Both the position numbers and the translations under genes were made by a program. Source: Bacillota bacterium (GTDB taxonomy: Bacteria; Bacillota; Clostridia; Lachnospirales; Lachnospiraceae). From it: a DNA stretch of 61,408 bases. This document shows, in pieces, positions 25,611 through 34,466 of the stretch (positions within the stretch are counted from its first letter, which is position 1; each line of letters begins with the position of its first letter). The notes under the pieces are model-generated. The model saw only the letters and a program-made list of their open reading frames with translations. It made no database searches and was not told the origin of the DNA. The stretch is taken from assembly GCA_023663285.1 (NCBI GenBank), contig JAMPHT010000013.1:1-61408 (forward strand), in the 5' to 3' direction.

Positions 25611-27065
25611 TCAATTTTCGGTTTTTTGACCTTTTGCTTTCAGAACTTTTTCCACCCGCAGGAAGAAGAACAGGATCATCATCAGCGCCGCCCCCACAAG
25701 CTCCACACCATAATAGGAGCCGAGGATGCCGGTCAATGTAGCCTGTGACTGCGCCGCCGCCACAGTCACGCCGTCCACAAGGCTGGGTGCCACATATCCG
25801 GTGCGGGACAGGATAAGGTTGAAGACACTGGTACACAGACCTGCCATGACCGTAATGATAATGTTGTATACTGACATACCGAACCCATCGCAGCGGAAAC
25901 GGTGGGTCAGCTCGAAATGATCCAGGCAGTCTGCGAAGAAAGCCATGAAGATATAGGAGCTGGGGATGGTTCCCACATTCTTGATAATCTGTCCGGCAAC
26001 GACTACGCCCATATTGGCGGGAGCCAGCAGACAGATGGCAACTCCTGCTACGGTCAAACCGCTTCCGATGAGGAACAGGGTTCTCTTTTCAAACTTCTTT
26101 GTCAGCGGGATGATGATGAACATACCCAGTCCCATAGGGACGCCGCCTATCACCTGCAATATAGTGGGCGTGATGCCATCGTTATAGGTGCCCAGGATGT
26201 AGTTGCAGTAGTAGAGCAGGCTGGTACTTCGCATATAGGCGATAAACTGACTAATGGTGTAAATCAGCAGCACCATTACCATATATTTGTCCGTAAAGCA
26301 GGCTTTCATCTGCTTCATGTAGGGGATTTCCTCTTTCTTTTCGGCTGCTCCTTCATTTTCCGCCTCTGTGATCCGTTCCTTGGTGAAGAAATACTCCAGC
26401 AGTCCAAGGGGCAATACGATAATGGACACAATGCAGATCATGGTGATCCATTTTGTCTGGTTCACACCAATTATCGGCAGTACGAGCATGGGTACAAGGA
26501 CAGATGTCAGCGTTCCCGCGAAAACAATGTTGGAAATGCTGGCAAGGGTGGAGAGTGTCGCACGCTGGCTGGAATTTTTGGTGGAAAGCGGTATCATCAT
26601 GTTGTGGCTCATGTTGTAGATCGTGTAGCTGATGGCATAGTACAAATTATAGGAAATGACGATCCAGACAAGTTGGACAGTCATGCTGGCTTTGGGAATC
26701 GCAAACATCAGGATACCTGCAATGGGCATGAGGATCGTACCCAGCAGGATATACGGACGGGCTTTCCCCTGTTTCGTCCTTGTGTGGTCGATCAAATATC
26801 CCATAAACACATTAGTTACAGCGTCAAGAATTTTGGATACCAGCGGAAAGATGGCCAGAAAAGCACCGCCTGCCACGGCAGTCAACCCCAAGACATCCGT
26901 GTAGTAGACGTTGATATATCCATTGACGATTGCATTGAACAACAGTGCGCCTACCGGCCCCAGCAGATAACCGAGAGCCTTTTCTTTGAAGGTTGTGTCC
27001 TCCGTAGTGATTCTGCTGTTCCAGATTTTTTTTTCAAAAAAGCCTTGTTTGCCCTGTACGGCCAT
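25611..27065 (-). CDS. Glycoside-pentoside-hexuronide (GPH) cation symporter
   Basis: A 484-residue protein with about twelve membrane helices of the MFS_2 / GPH type. Diagnostic stretches are [21 protein letters not shown] and the charged loop [15 protein letters not shown]. The family brings sugars and sugar oligomers in with Na+ or H+. It is the last gene of a minus-strand set with the HdeD-like protein and the GH43 enzyme, so it probably imports the products of those hydrolases, either pentose- or galactose-based oligosaccharides. The start follows an AGGAGGGG site on the minus strand. Confidence 0.9.
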   Translation of the reverse strand: MAVQGKQGFFEKKIWNSRITTEDTTFKEKALGYLLGPVGALLFNAIVNGYINVYYTDVLGLTAVAGGAFLAIFPLVSKILDAVTNVFMGYLIDHTRTKQGKARPYILLGTILMPIAGILMFAIPKASMTVQLVWIVISYNLYYAISYTIYNMSHNMMIPLSTKNSSQRATLSTLASISNIVFAGTLTSVLVPMLVLPIIGVNQTKWITMICIVSIIVLPLGLLEYFFTKERITEAENEGAAEKKEEIPYMKQMKACFTDKYMVMVLLIYTISQFIAYMRSTSLLYYCNYILGTYNDGITPTILQVIGGVPMGLGMFIIIPLTKKFEKRTLFLIGSGLTVAGVAICLLAPANMGVVVAGQIIKNVGTIPSSYIFMAFFADCLDHFELTHRFRCDGFGMSVYNIIITVMAGLCTSVFNLILSRTGYVAPSLVDGVTVAAAQSQATLTGILGSYYGVELVGAALMMILFFFLRVEKVLKAKGQKTEN

Positions 27066-27095
27066 AGTGTCCCCTCCTTATTCAATCAAAATCTG

Positions 27096-27635
27096 CTATT
27101 TCTGTTTCATGCCGAATATAAATGTCAAAATGTCCATGACAGCCTCAATAATCAGCGAGACCGCGATAAAGTTCCAAAGAAGTACCGTAGAAGTAAACGG
27201 ATTTGTCAAAACAAGAACGGCAAATATTACAGACAGCACTGCTCCAATCAGCGCAACAAACCAGTATTTCTGTTTCAGCCGCAGCATATCTACTGTCCAC
27301 TGTATTTTACCGATCCCGGACAAAAGAATGAGTACTCCATAAAAAACCGTGATCAGCGGAAACGCTGCAATAAACCACTCTGTCTTGAAAATACATACCA
27401 GTGCAACGCTTAGCGCTACAAGTCCTATGGCAAGCCCGCTTTTCTGTGCGGCATCCTCCGGGGCAGCCCGGAAATAGCCGATAATGCTTACGATTCCGAG
27501 AATCGCCAGCAGGCTGCCAAGCGTGATGATGATACCTGCGGTAAAGCCCACCGGATCGATCAGCAAAAGAATACCGATCACAATTTCTGCCAGACACATC
27601 AAAAGATTTCCTAAATTTCTTTTCATTTTTTCCAT
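27096..27635 (-). CDS. HdeD-like DUF308 membrane protein
   Basis: The 179-residue protein has six short membrane helices in three repeated pairs (GIIITLGSLLAILGIVSIIG; FPLITVFYGVLILLSGIG; LIEAVMDILTFIFG). This matches HdeD/DUF308 proteins, whose molecular role is poorly known. AGGAGG precedes the start. It lies between the GH43 and symporter genes on the same strand and is probably co-transcribed. Confidence 0.8.
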   Translation of the reverse strand: MEKMKRNLGNLLMCLAEIVIGILLLIDPVGFTAGIIITLGSLLAILGIVSIIGYFRAAPEDAAQKSGLAIGLVALSVALVCIFKTEWFIAAFPLITVFYGVLILLSGIGKIQWTVDMLRLKQKYWFVALIGAVLSVIFAVLVLTNPFTSTVLLWNFIAVSLIIEAVMDILTFIFGMKQK

Positions 27636-27671
27636 GGTAATTCCTCCTTCAAATTCTTTATTTTCTCCACA

Positions 27672-29402
27672 TCAAAACGGTCCTGTCGTTTCTCCGTGGG
27701 TAATACCGCTTTCGTTAAAGGCATCCACCCTGATAAAGCAAGTCTGTCCTTTGTTCAGCGCGCCGATATGGCATACATCTTTTCCATATACCATGACGCT
27801 GTGATACAGCTTATCCGGCGCGTGTCCCCACAGGACCGCGTGTCCCACTGCATCGCCGCTTTCTGCCCAGGACAGATCCATGTCCATATTGTTGCGCTTG
27901 ATTTTCAGTTCAGAGACCTGTCGGGGTTTTGGGCATTTCGATAAACCGAATACACGCAGCGCGGAGACTGCGGCGGCCTGATGGAACGGTAGCTCCATGA
28001 TGGTACACCGCAGATAGCGCACCTGAATACCGTCCTCCATACAGATAAAGTCATGGGACAGGTCTGTCTCTGCCCGGCTTTTGTCACAAACCATGAAAAA
28101 CTCCGTACCATCCAGAGAACCCTCCAGTTTCCATCGGGTCTTATGGAGCTCCGTGTCAATGATGCGCTTGATGGGCCATTCTCCGCCCCACTTTGCGTCC
28201 TTCGGCGGCTCCATATGCAGGCCGTCATCTGCAAAATTGATCTGGACGCCGTGGACGGTCATCACTTCGCCCAGGTCGATCTGCAGCCACTCGCCGCTGT
28301 CCGATGCAGCTTTCCACCATGTCCGTTCACACTCGTCCGCCGCCAGATTCGCCGGATGCTCCGGTGCAAAGGAGGATGCGGTCATGGTTTTCCCGTAACT
28401 GAGCAGCATCCAGTCCGGCTCCCGCCAGGGATCGAAGCGGTTCTGCTCCACCCGGATCGGCCAGTCGCCGTAGCGCTGGTTGCAGAACAGCTCGCCATCC
28501 TGATCAAAACCAGCGGGGAACAACCCTATACGCCTCTCAAAGTTGTAGCTCACGCTGATCCGCATGGTAGAGGTGTGCCAGAGATTCCCAAACTTATCCT
28601 CCATGGTACTACCATGCCCCGCACCGGGCATGAATCCGCCGGGGCGGTAGGAATAGGGATTGTTCTCTGCATAAGTAAACGGTCCTAAGGGGCTGTCGCC
28701 AATATAAACGCCGTCAGAGTACACATTAAACTCCGCACCGGTAGCGGCATATTGCAGATAGTATTTCTCGTTATGCTTAGTCATCCATGCGCCCTCGATA
28801 TAGGGTGCGCTTCCTCCGGCCAGGATGCGCATGATACGCTCTCCCATCTTCTTTGCCGGGGGCATGATATGATTTTCTCCGTTGCGTTCAAAGCCGTGAT
28901 GCGTCGTATCGCTTTCAATCAAGCCCTGGGGTTTACCGATGGGGGCCATGGTTTTGGGATCCAGCTCTACACCGTAAATGGGCTTTTGGTTGGAGCAGCC
29001 CCAATAAAAATATATCCGGCCGTCATCGTCCTGAAACAGATGCGGATCCCAAAAGGTCAGTGTGGCGGCCACACGCTCAAACTGTCCGGAGCAGGGATCT
29101 TTTGTCCGGTAGAAAGGGCATTTGCTGTTCCGCTTGGAGGCGCAGAAATACATATATTCTCCTATCACCCGTACGTCAGGAGCATAGTCATGGATGGGGA
29201 GACCGGTCAGCGGGTAGTTTTGCCACTCTGCCAAATCATCCGAGACCCAGAATCCCGCCGACATGGACGGGAACAGATAGTATCGCCCGTGAAACAGGAT
29301 CATGGACGGATCGGCAGCTTCTCTGCAGATGGCATGACCGTAAAAGCTGCCGTGAAATTGGTATTTGTAGGAAAGGTTCAGCGGGTTGCAGATATGTTCC
29401 AT
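27672..29402 (-). CDS. GH43-type glycosidase with F5/8C-like module
   Basis: The 576-residue protein opens with a five-bladed propeller of the GH43 superfamily (ADPSMILFHGRYYLFPSMSA, with the base Asp near residue 30; DPHLFQDDDGRIYFYWGCS; a substrate loop around GAGHGSTMED). From about residue 350 it has a discoidin/F5-8C-like module (EWLQIDLGEVMTVHGVQINF) and then a fibronectin-like tail. It likely releases arabinose, xylose or galactose units from plant polysaccharide oligomers. No signal peptide is seen, so it acts on imported oligosaccharides. It heads the minus-strand set that includes the symporter. Confidence 0.82.
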   Translation of the reverse strand: MEHICNPLNLSYKYQFHGSFYGHAICREAADPSMILFHGRYYLFPSMSAGFWVSDDLAEWQNYPLTGLPIHDYAPDVRVIGEYMYFCASKRNSKCPFYRTKDPCSGQFERVAATLTFWDPHLFQDDDGRIYFYWGCSNQKPIYGVELDPKTMAPIGKPQGLIESDTTHHGFERNGENHIMPPAKKMGERIMRILAGGSAPYIEGAWMTKHNEKYYLQYAATGAEFNVYSDGVYIGDSPLGPFTYAENNPYSYRPGGFMPGAGHGSTMEDKFGNLWHTSTMRISVSYNFERRIGLFPAGFDQDGELFCNQRYGDWPIRVEQNRFDPWREPDWMLLSYGKTMTASSFAPEHPANLAADECERTWWKAASDSGEWLQIDLGEVMTVHGVQINFADDGLHMEPPKDAKWGGEWPIKRIIDTELHKTRWKLEGSLDGTEFFMVCDKSRAETDLSHDFICMEDGIQVRYLRCTIMELPFHQAAAVSALRVFGLSKCPKPRQVSELKIKRNNMDMDLSWAESGDAVGHAVLWGHAPDKLYHSVMVYGKDVCHIGALNKGQTCFIRVDAFNESGITHGETTGPF

Positions 29403-29453
29403 TGGCAGTGTCCTCCGTTAGATAGGTTAGATAATTTTGGTAATTTCCGCATT

Positions 29454-29490
29454 AAAAATCCTGTACTTGTTGACATAGTACAGGATTTTT
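29454..29490. terminator. Bidirectional hairpin between AraC gene and GH43 gene
   Basis: AAAAATCCTGTAC (29454-29466) and GTACAGGATTTTT (29478-29490) form a perfect 13-bp stem ending in T runs on both strands. It can end the minus-strand AraC transcript; being 52 bases before the GH43 start, it could also work as an operator. Confidence 0.65.
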
Positions 29491-29492
29491 AA

Positions 29493-29510
29493 TGATTTGT
29501 AATGTAAAAT
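29493..29510 (-). promoter_or_regulatory. Candidate operator, copy 1
   Basis: TGATTTGTAATGTAAAAT on the plus strand is the exact inverse complement of the 18-mer at 30864-30881. It lies upstream of the minus-strand GH43 gene. The match between two control regions of the same locus suggests a binding site of the AraC regulator encoded between them. Confidence 0.5.
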
Positions 29511-29598
29511 CAGCCATATTATTATAAAATTGTCTACAAGAGGATTTTTTTGAAAAAACACAGTGCATTTTGCAATCGATAAAAGTTTTTTTAGTATG

Positions 29599-30819
29599 TC
29601 AAAGAGAATGTGGAGCAGCATCTATTTTTTTATGACTCTGCCGGTATTTTGCAGGGGTTACTCCATAATATTTCCGAAATACATTCTGGAAATAGGGCTG
29701 GCTGGAAAAATGGAGGTAGCTGCTGATCTCGGCCAGGGACATTCCGGTGTATTTTAAAAGTGTTTTGGCTTCCAGCATACGGCAGTCGGTAATGTACTCA
29801 ACAATGGTCCGGCCTGTCTCCTGTTTGAATTTTGCAGCAAGATAAGCGCGGCTTTTCCCGATGGAAGCAGCCACATCCTGGACTGTGATCTGGTCGATCA
29901 GGTGCGCGCCTATATATTGGATGCAGGAGAAAATTTCATCTGATACTCCATCGGGCAGTTTAGCCTGCTGTACACGGCTGGTAAAGTCAATCACCATATT
30001 GTACTGCAGGCTTTTGATGGCATCCAATGATTGCAGCCGTTCACATTCCTGGATATAAGTATCGATCAGCTGGTAAGCCTGTTCAATGTCCATGCCGCCG
30101 GGAATGGCTCCATCTTTACCTATCATGGTGACAGTTCCGATAAAAATGTTTTTGGCCTGCCTTAAGGGTGTGTCCGCCAGAGTTCCTTCTGTAAGCTGTT
30201 GTTTTCCGGCAGTATCCAGCAGAAACTGTCTTGTCATTTCGGGATTTCCCTGTCGTACATATTCCAGCAGCTGTTTTTCGATAAAGTAGGTTCCGTGCTG
30301 CTTCCCGGCATCCCTGGTTGCATAAGATGCTTTGATATGCCGGGAGGCGATTTCTTTTTCTATATCCGCATCGGAAATGCCAAAATGTTCTGTGACAGAA
30401 ATTTCTTCCCCATTCAAAACCAGATGCAGATGTAACAAAAGGTAAATAAAGCGGTTATAGCTGAAGTGTGGAATGGAACAAAGAAATTGCGTAATATCGC
30501 TTTGGCGGTCCCGGCGGATGGCATTTTTGGACATATAGGTCTGTATTATTTCAGGGGAAATGGCGCTGCTGTAGGTGGGGCCTAACACGAAGCAGCCATT
30601 TCTGTCATTTAACCGGACAAGACCGTAAAGCCCCATATCCGGCATCATATAAACAGCGGGACTCTGAGGAGCTGCCAACAGGATACGCAGGACAGAACCG
30701 TAAACGGGAATATCCTCAGGAAAGCCTGCTACATACAGTTCCCTGCCATTTTCATAATAGGCAATCGGTAAAAAGTGGGAAACATAAAAGGTTCTGCAAA
30801 AGGATTCGTATTTCTCCAT
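29599..30819 (-). CDS. AraC-family transcriptional regulator
   Basis: The 406-residue protein has a C-terminal AraC/XylS DNA-binding domain (about residues 300-400): first HTH around ITVQDVAASIGKSRAYLAAK and second around MSLAEISSYLHFSSQPYFQN, then the family tail VFRKYYGVTPAKYRQ. The N-terminal 280 residues form a sensor domain of the type seen in Lachnospiraceae sugar regulators. It is placed between the divergent glycosidase sets and likely activates them when an oligosaccharide ligand is present. AAGGGGAGAA precedes the start. Confidence 0.88.
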   Translation of the reverse strand: MEKYESFCRTFYVSHFLPIAYYENGRELYVAGFPEDIPVYGSVLRILLAAPQSPAVYMMPDMGLYGLVRLNDRNGCFVLGPTYSSAISPEIIQTYMSKNAIRRDRQSDITQFLCSIPHFSYNRFIYLLLHLHLVLNGEEISVTEHFGISDADIEKEIASRHIKASYATRDAGKQHGTYFIEKQLLEYVRQGNPEMTRQFLLDTAGKQQLTEGTLADTPLRQAKNIFIGTVTMIGKDGAIPGGMDIEQAYQLIDTYIQECERLQSLDAIKSLQYNMVIDFTSRVQQAKLPDGVSDEIFSCIQYIGAHLIDQITVQDVAASIGKSRAYLAAKFKQETGRTIVEYITDCRMLEAKTLLKYTGMSLAEISSYLHFSSQPYFQNVFRKYYGVTPAKYRQSHKKIDAAPHSL

Positions 30820-30863
30820 AAAAAGTTCTCCCCTTGATTTACAAATTTACAATATAATAGCGC

Positions 30864-30881
30864 ATTTTACATTACAAATCA
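30864..30881 (+). promoter_or_regulatory. Candidate operator, copy 2
   Basis: ATTTTACATTACAAATCA lies in the gap between the AraC gene and the second GH43 gene. It is inverse to the copy at 29493-29510. The same gap also holds the dyad CCTTGATTT / AAATCAAGG (about 30833-30884), which overlaps this site. It may serve autoregulation of the regulator and activation of the plus-strand genes. Confidence 0.5.
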
Positions 30882-31003
30882 AGGGCAGTACTGTAAAATT
30901 AAAAGACGAAGGTCATCGACCTGGGCAGCGTCCACGGCGATGAATTTGAGAAGTAAAAGGCGTTATAATATAAGAAGGTATACGGGGAAGGGGGCAATAG
31001 ATA

Positions 31004-31972
31004 ATGGAATACTATGGCTATGTATATGCTTATTTCAGATGGAGAGGCGTCGCGAGGGATATGCAGTATGTATATCTGGCGTTGAGCAGGGACGGGCTGC
31101 ATTTTACACCGCTTAATGATAATGAGCCGATACTGACTCCGGATAAAGGGACAAAGGCGGCCCGTGATCCGCATCTTATTCGTTCCCGAATAGACAATAA
31201 ATATTATATCATCGCTACTGATTTAGACGTGAACAGGAATCGGTGGAGGGAATATAAGCTGCGCGGAAGCAAATCGGTGCATATATGGGAATCAGAGGAT
31301 CTGGTTCATTGGAGCGAGGACAGCTTGAGACAGGTCATCGATGATTCGTTGGGATGCATATGGGCGCCGAAGGTCTGTTTTGATGAGGCAGAAGGGGATT
31401 ATGTGATGGCATTTTCCGCCGCAGCGGCGGGCGAGATGGACATGAGCGTGTATTATACGCGGACAAAGGATTTTGAGCATTTTACCAAGGCGGAGATCCT
31501 TGTTCCGAAGAAGCCAAACCAAAAGAAAGAAAAATGGGTATGGTTTGTCCCGGCAAAAAAATATTGTTCTTTCATTGATTCGACGACGGTAAAGGTGGGT
31601 GATACCTACTACAGATTTACGAAAAACGATACTTTGCATACGATTCAATGTGAGAAAAGCGATCAGATCGCAGGAGGTTACTCTCTGATCAAGGAAGTTG
31701 TGGCAGGAGAGCATGGTGTGGAGGGCCCCTGTGTGTATAAGCTGAATGACAGTGAAAATTATATTCTTCTGATGGATGGGTATGCCAGTCCGAACGCCGG
31801 CGTTGGGTATTTTCCGTTGATCGCCTCTGTGGAAGGGATCGCATCGGCTGATTTCCGGAGACTGTCGCCGCAGGAATACTGCCTTCCGGAGGGCTGTAAG
31901 CATGGTTCTGTACTTCCTGTATCAAGGGAAGAATATGAGCGTTTGGAAAACGCATTTGGAGGAGCAAATTAA
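31004..31972 (+). CDS. Glycoside hydrolase family 43 enzyme
   Basis: A 322-residue single-domain five-bladed propeller. The catalytic base Asp lies in AARDPHLIR (near residue 55), a middle blade in IWAPKVCFDEAEGDYVMAFS, and the acid Glu in GVEGPCVYKLND (near residue 240). The intracellular form (no signal peptide) points to arabinosidase or xylosidase action on imported oligosaccharides; specificity is not certain. It is the first plus-strand gene of the locus and is followed 37 bases later by the GH2 gene. The ribosome site is weak. Confidence 0.82.
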   Translation: MEYYGYVYAYFRWRGVARDMQYVYLALSRDGLHFTPLNDNEPILTPDKGTKAARDPHLIRSRIDNKYYIIATDLDVNRNRWREYKLRGSKSVHIWESEDLVHWSEDSLRQVIDDSLGCIWAPKVCFDEAEGDYVMAFSAAAAGEMDMSVYYTRTKDFEHFTKAEILVPKKPNQKKEKWVWFVPAKKYCSFIDSTTVKVGDTYYRFTKNDTLHTIQCEKSDQIAGGYSLIKEVVAGEHGVEGPCVYKLNDSENYILLMDGYASPNAGVGYFPLIASVEGIASADFRRLSPQEYCLPEGCKHGSVLPVSREEYERLENAFGGAN

Positions 31973-32009
31973 AAAGGAACTTTTAATAGTTAGATAGGAG
32001 AATTTTGCC

Positions 32010-34310
32010 ATGAAATATGAGATGAATCTGAACTGGACCTGCGACGGGAAACTGGTTGATCTTCCCCATGACGCCATGCTGGAGGAGCAGCGGGACAGTA
32101 GCTGCCGTAACGGCGTCAACTCAGGATATTTCCCCGGAGGGAAATATACCTATGAAAGAGAATTTGAAATAAACAGTGAGGACATCGGAAAGAAAATCGT
32201 TCTGCATTTTGAGGGCGTGTACCAGAACTGCACAGTCACTGTCAATGGCAGGCAGGCCGGCGCGCATAAATACGGTTACACAGCCTTTGATGTGGACATT
32301 TCTGATACCGTCCAGGCAGGAGAAAACCATCTGCGCGTGGATGTGGACAATTCCCTGGAGCCTAACTGCCGCTGGTATTCCGGCTCCGGCATCTATCGTC
32401 CGGTCAGCCTGCTGATCGATGAGCCGGATGCACCCAGGATCATTACAAAATCCTATGAACCGGCTGTGATTCAGGTGACTGCCGATGCGGACACTGTGGA
32501 AATACTTGACGGGGAAACAGTGGTGGCCTTTGGTGTACCCGGTGAGATCACGGTTCCCAATGCCAGGCTGTGGACTGCGGAAACGCCTAATCTCTATACC
32601 TGTGTGATCCGCAAGGGCGGAAGAGAGAGACGGGATACCTTCGGCATCCGGCTCCTGGAGTGGGATGCCAAGAAGGGTCTGCGGGTGAACGGGCAGCGTG
32701 TCCTGCTCCGCGGCGGCTGCATCCATCACGATCACGGTGTGCTGGGCGCCTGTGATTTCTATGATGCAGAATATCGGCGTATTTCCATTTTGAAGGAAAA
32801 CGGCTTTAATGCCCTGCGCATTGCCCACAATCCCGCATCACAAATCACTTTGGATATCTGCGATGAACTGGGGATGTATGTGATGAACGAAACCTTTGAC
32901 GGCTGGTATGTCCCCAAGACCTATCATGACTATGCAAGGTGGTTTGACTCTGAGTGGAAAAAGGATATTGAAGCCATGGTAAACGCTTCCTTTAACCATC
33001 CCTGTGTTATCATGTACTCCCACGGGAATGAGGTTTCCGAGACAGCTTCCCAGAAAGGCGCGGAGACCTGCCGGATGCTGACTGACTATATCCACACCCT
33101 GGACGCGACACGTCCGGTCACTGCGGGGGTGAATGTGCTGCTCAATGTCTACACCATGCTGGGGGTCGGCGTCTATAAGGACAAGGGAGAATATAAAGCG
33201 GAACCTCTGCCTCAAAAAGGCGGCTACAAGGAAAAGAAAACCGGATCGGCCTTTTTCAACGCCATGGCCGGAAAGCTGGGCAGCCTGATGTTCTATATGG
33301 CTGCGGGGAAAAAGGGAGATAAAGCCTGCCGGGGCGCCGCAGACGGGCTGGACGTCCTGGGTCTGAACTATGCCGCTTCCCGATATGACGATGATGTGCA
33401 GAATTACCCGGACCGACTGATGGTAGGCAGTGAGACCATGGCGGCGGATCTGCCCTACAACTGGGAGCGGGTGAAGAAATATCCCCAGGTGTTGGGTGAT
33501 TTTGTCTGGTCGGCGTGGGATTACCTGGGGGAAGCCTGCATCGGAGACTGGACTTATCACTCTTACAAGGGTCTGCCCCTGCTGGCAGGTCAGGGTATGA
33601 TCGATATTACCGGCAAGCCGCTGGCGGCCATGGCCTTTATGCAGACCGTGTGGGGGCTGCGCAAAACGCCTTTTATCGGGGTACGTCCCCTGAACCATGC
33701 GGACGAAAAGCCTACCACCGGCGCATGGCAGTTTACCAACGCCATCGACAGCTGGACATGGCACGGCTATGAAGGGACGAAAGCGGTGGTGGAGGTATAT
33801 ACAGATGCCGCTTCTGTCCGCCTGGAGTTGAACGGAAAGGAGATCGGCGCCAAGCCTGTAAAGAAGTACAAAGCGATTTTCAAGACGGCTTATACACCCG
33901 GTACATTGACTGCCGTTGCGTTGGATGCGGACGGCAGGGAAGTCTCCAGACATAGTCTGAGTACCGGCGGCAAGGAAATAAAATTGTCCGTGACGCCTGA
34001 CAAATCGGAATTAAAAGCAGATGGACAGTCCCTCTGTTATCTGCCCATTGAATTTACAGACGGAAACGGGGAACTGATCCCTTATATTGAGCAGCCAGTC
34101 ACAGTCAAAGTAGAGGGAGCCGGTAAACTGCAGGGTCTGGGCAGTGCCTTGTGCAAGACGAATGAACGGTATATCAGCAATACTTTTAACAGTTATAGGG
34201 GGCGTCTGTTGGCGGTCGTCAGGGCAGGGACGGAGGCAGGAGCGGTGAAAATCACTGTCACAAGTAAGGATGTAAAGCCGGTCGAGATAGAGGTGAAAGC
34301 GTTCGTATGA
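32010..34310 (+). CDS. GH2-family glycosidase (beta-galactosidase-like)
   Basis: A 766-residue protein with the GH2 order: sugar-binding jelly roll (GVYQNCTVTVNGRQAGAHKY near residues 69-88), immunoglobulin-like domain, TIM barrel and C-terminal beta domains. The acid/base is E341 in MYSHGNEVSE and the nucleophile E475 in MVGSET. WYSGSGIYR near residue 122 and LRGGCIHHDHG near 233 are also family landmarks. It lacks a signal peptide, so it hydrolyses imported galactosides or related beta-linked sugars. It is co-directional with and close to the GH43 gene. TAGGAG precedes the start. Confidence 0.9.
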   Translation: MKYEMNLNWTCDGKLVDLPHDAMLEEQRDSSCRNGVNSGYFPGGKYTYEREFEINSEDIGKKIVLHFEGVYQNCTVTVNGRQAGAHKYGYTAFDVDISDTVQAGENHLRVDVDNSLEPNCRWYSGSGIYRPVSLLIDEPDAPRIITKSYEPAVIQVTADADTVEILDGETVVAFGVPGEITVPNARLWTAETPNLYTCVIRKGGRERRDTFGIRLLEWDAKKGLRVNGQRVLLRGGCIHHDHGVLGACDFYDAEYRRISILKENGFNALRIAHNPASQITLDICDELGMYVMNETFDGWYVPKTYHDYARWFDSEWKKDIEAMVNASFNHPCVIMYSHGNEVSETASQKGAETCRMLTDYIHTLDATRPVTAGVNVLLNVYTMLGVGVYKDKGEYKAEPLPQKGGYKEKKTGSAFFNAMAGKLGSLMFYMAAGKKGDKACRGAADGLDVLGLNYAASRYDDDVQNYPDRLMVGSETMAADLPYNWERVKKYPQVLGDFVWSAWDYLGEACIGDWTYHSYKGLPLLAGQGMIDITGKPLAAMAFMQTVWGLRKTPFIGVRPLNHADEKPTTGAWQFTNAIDSWTWHGYEGTKAVVEVYTDAASVRLELNGKEIGAKPVKKYKAIFKTAYTPGTLTAVALDADGREVSRHSLSTGGKEIKLSVTPDKSELKADGQSLCYLPIEFTDGNGELIPYIEQPVTVKVEGAGKLQGLGSALCKTNERYISNTFNSYRGRLLAVVRAGTEAGAVKITVTSKDVKPVEIEVKAFV

Positions 34311-34436
34311 GCGTAAAGGAAAGGGCGGTCATGGCGTATTTTCGTTCCGTTGCGGCAACAGACGCACAGGCATTTCAGAAACATATGATAGGACAGTCGG
34401 AATGACAGTGGGAACCAAAGTTTTCGATACATCAAT

Positions 34437-34456
34437 ATGCCGCTTGTGCGGCGGAA
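34437..34456 (+). repeat. Dispersed 20-bp hairpin repeat before the GH3 gene
   Basis: ATGCCGCTTGTGCGGCGGAA matches 18541-18560 in 19 of 20 bases and again ends right before the ribosome site. The 126-base gap before it (34311-34436) shows nothing else recognisable. A related core (GGCTTGCGCGGCGAGCAGGG) lies at about 36983-37002. Confidence 0.6.
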
Positions 34457-34466
34457 CGGAGGGAAG

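Noticed and set aside
25902-27413. 503-codon open frame on the plus strand
   Set aside because: It runs antisense to the GPH symporter and HdeD-like genes, is rich in His, Gln and Asp, and shows no domain. The minus-strand genes have clear membrane topology and family motifs.
34311-34436. Possible small gene between the GH2 and GH3 genes
   Set aside because: No frame has both a start and a ribosome site, and nothing in it looks coding.
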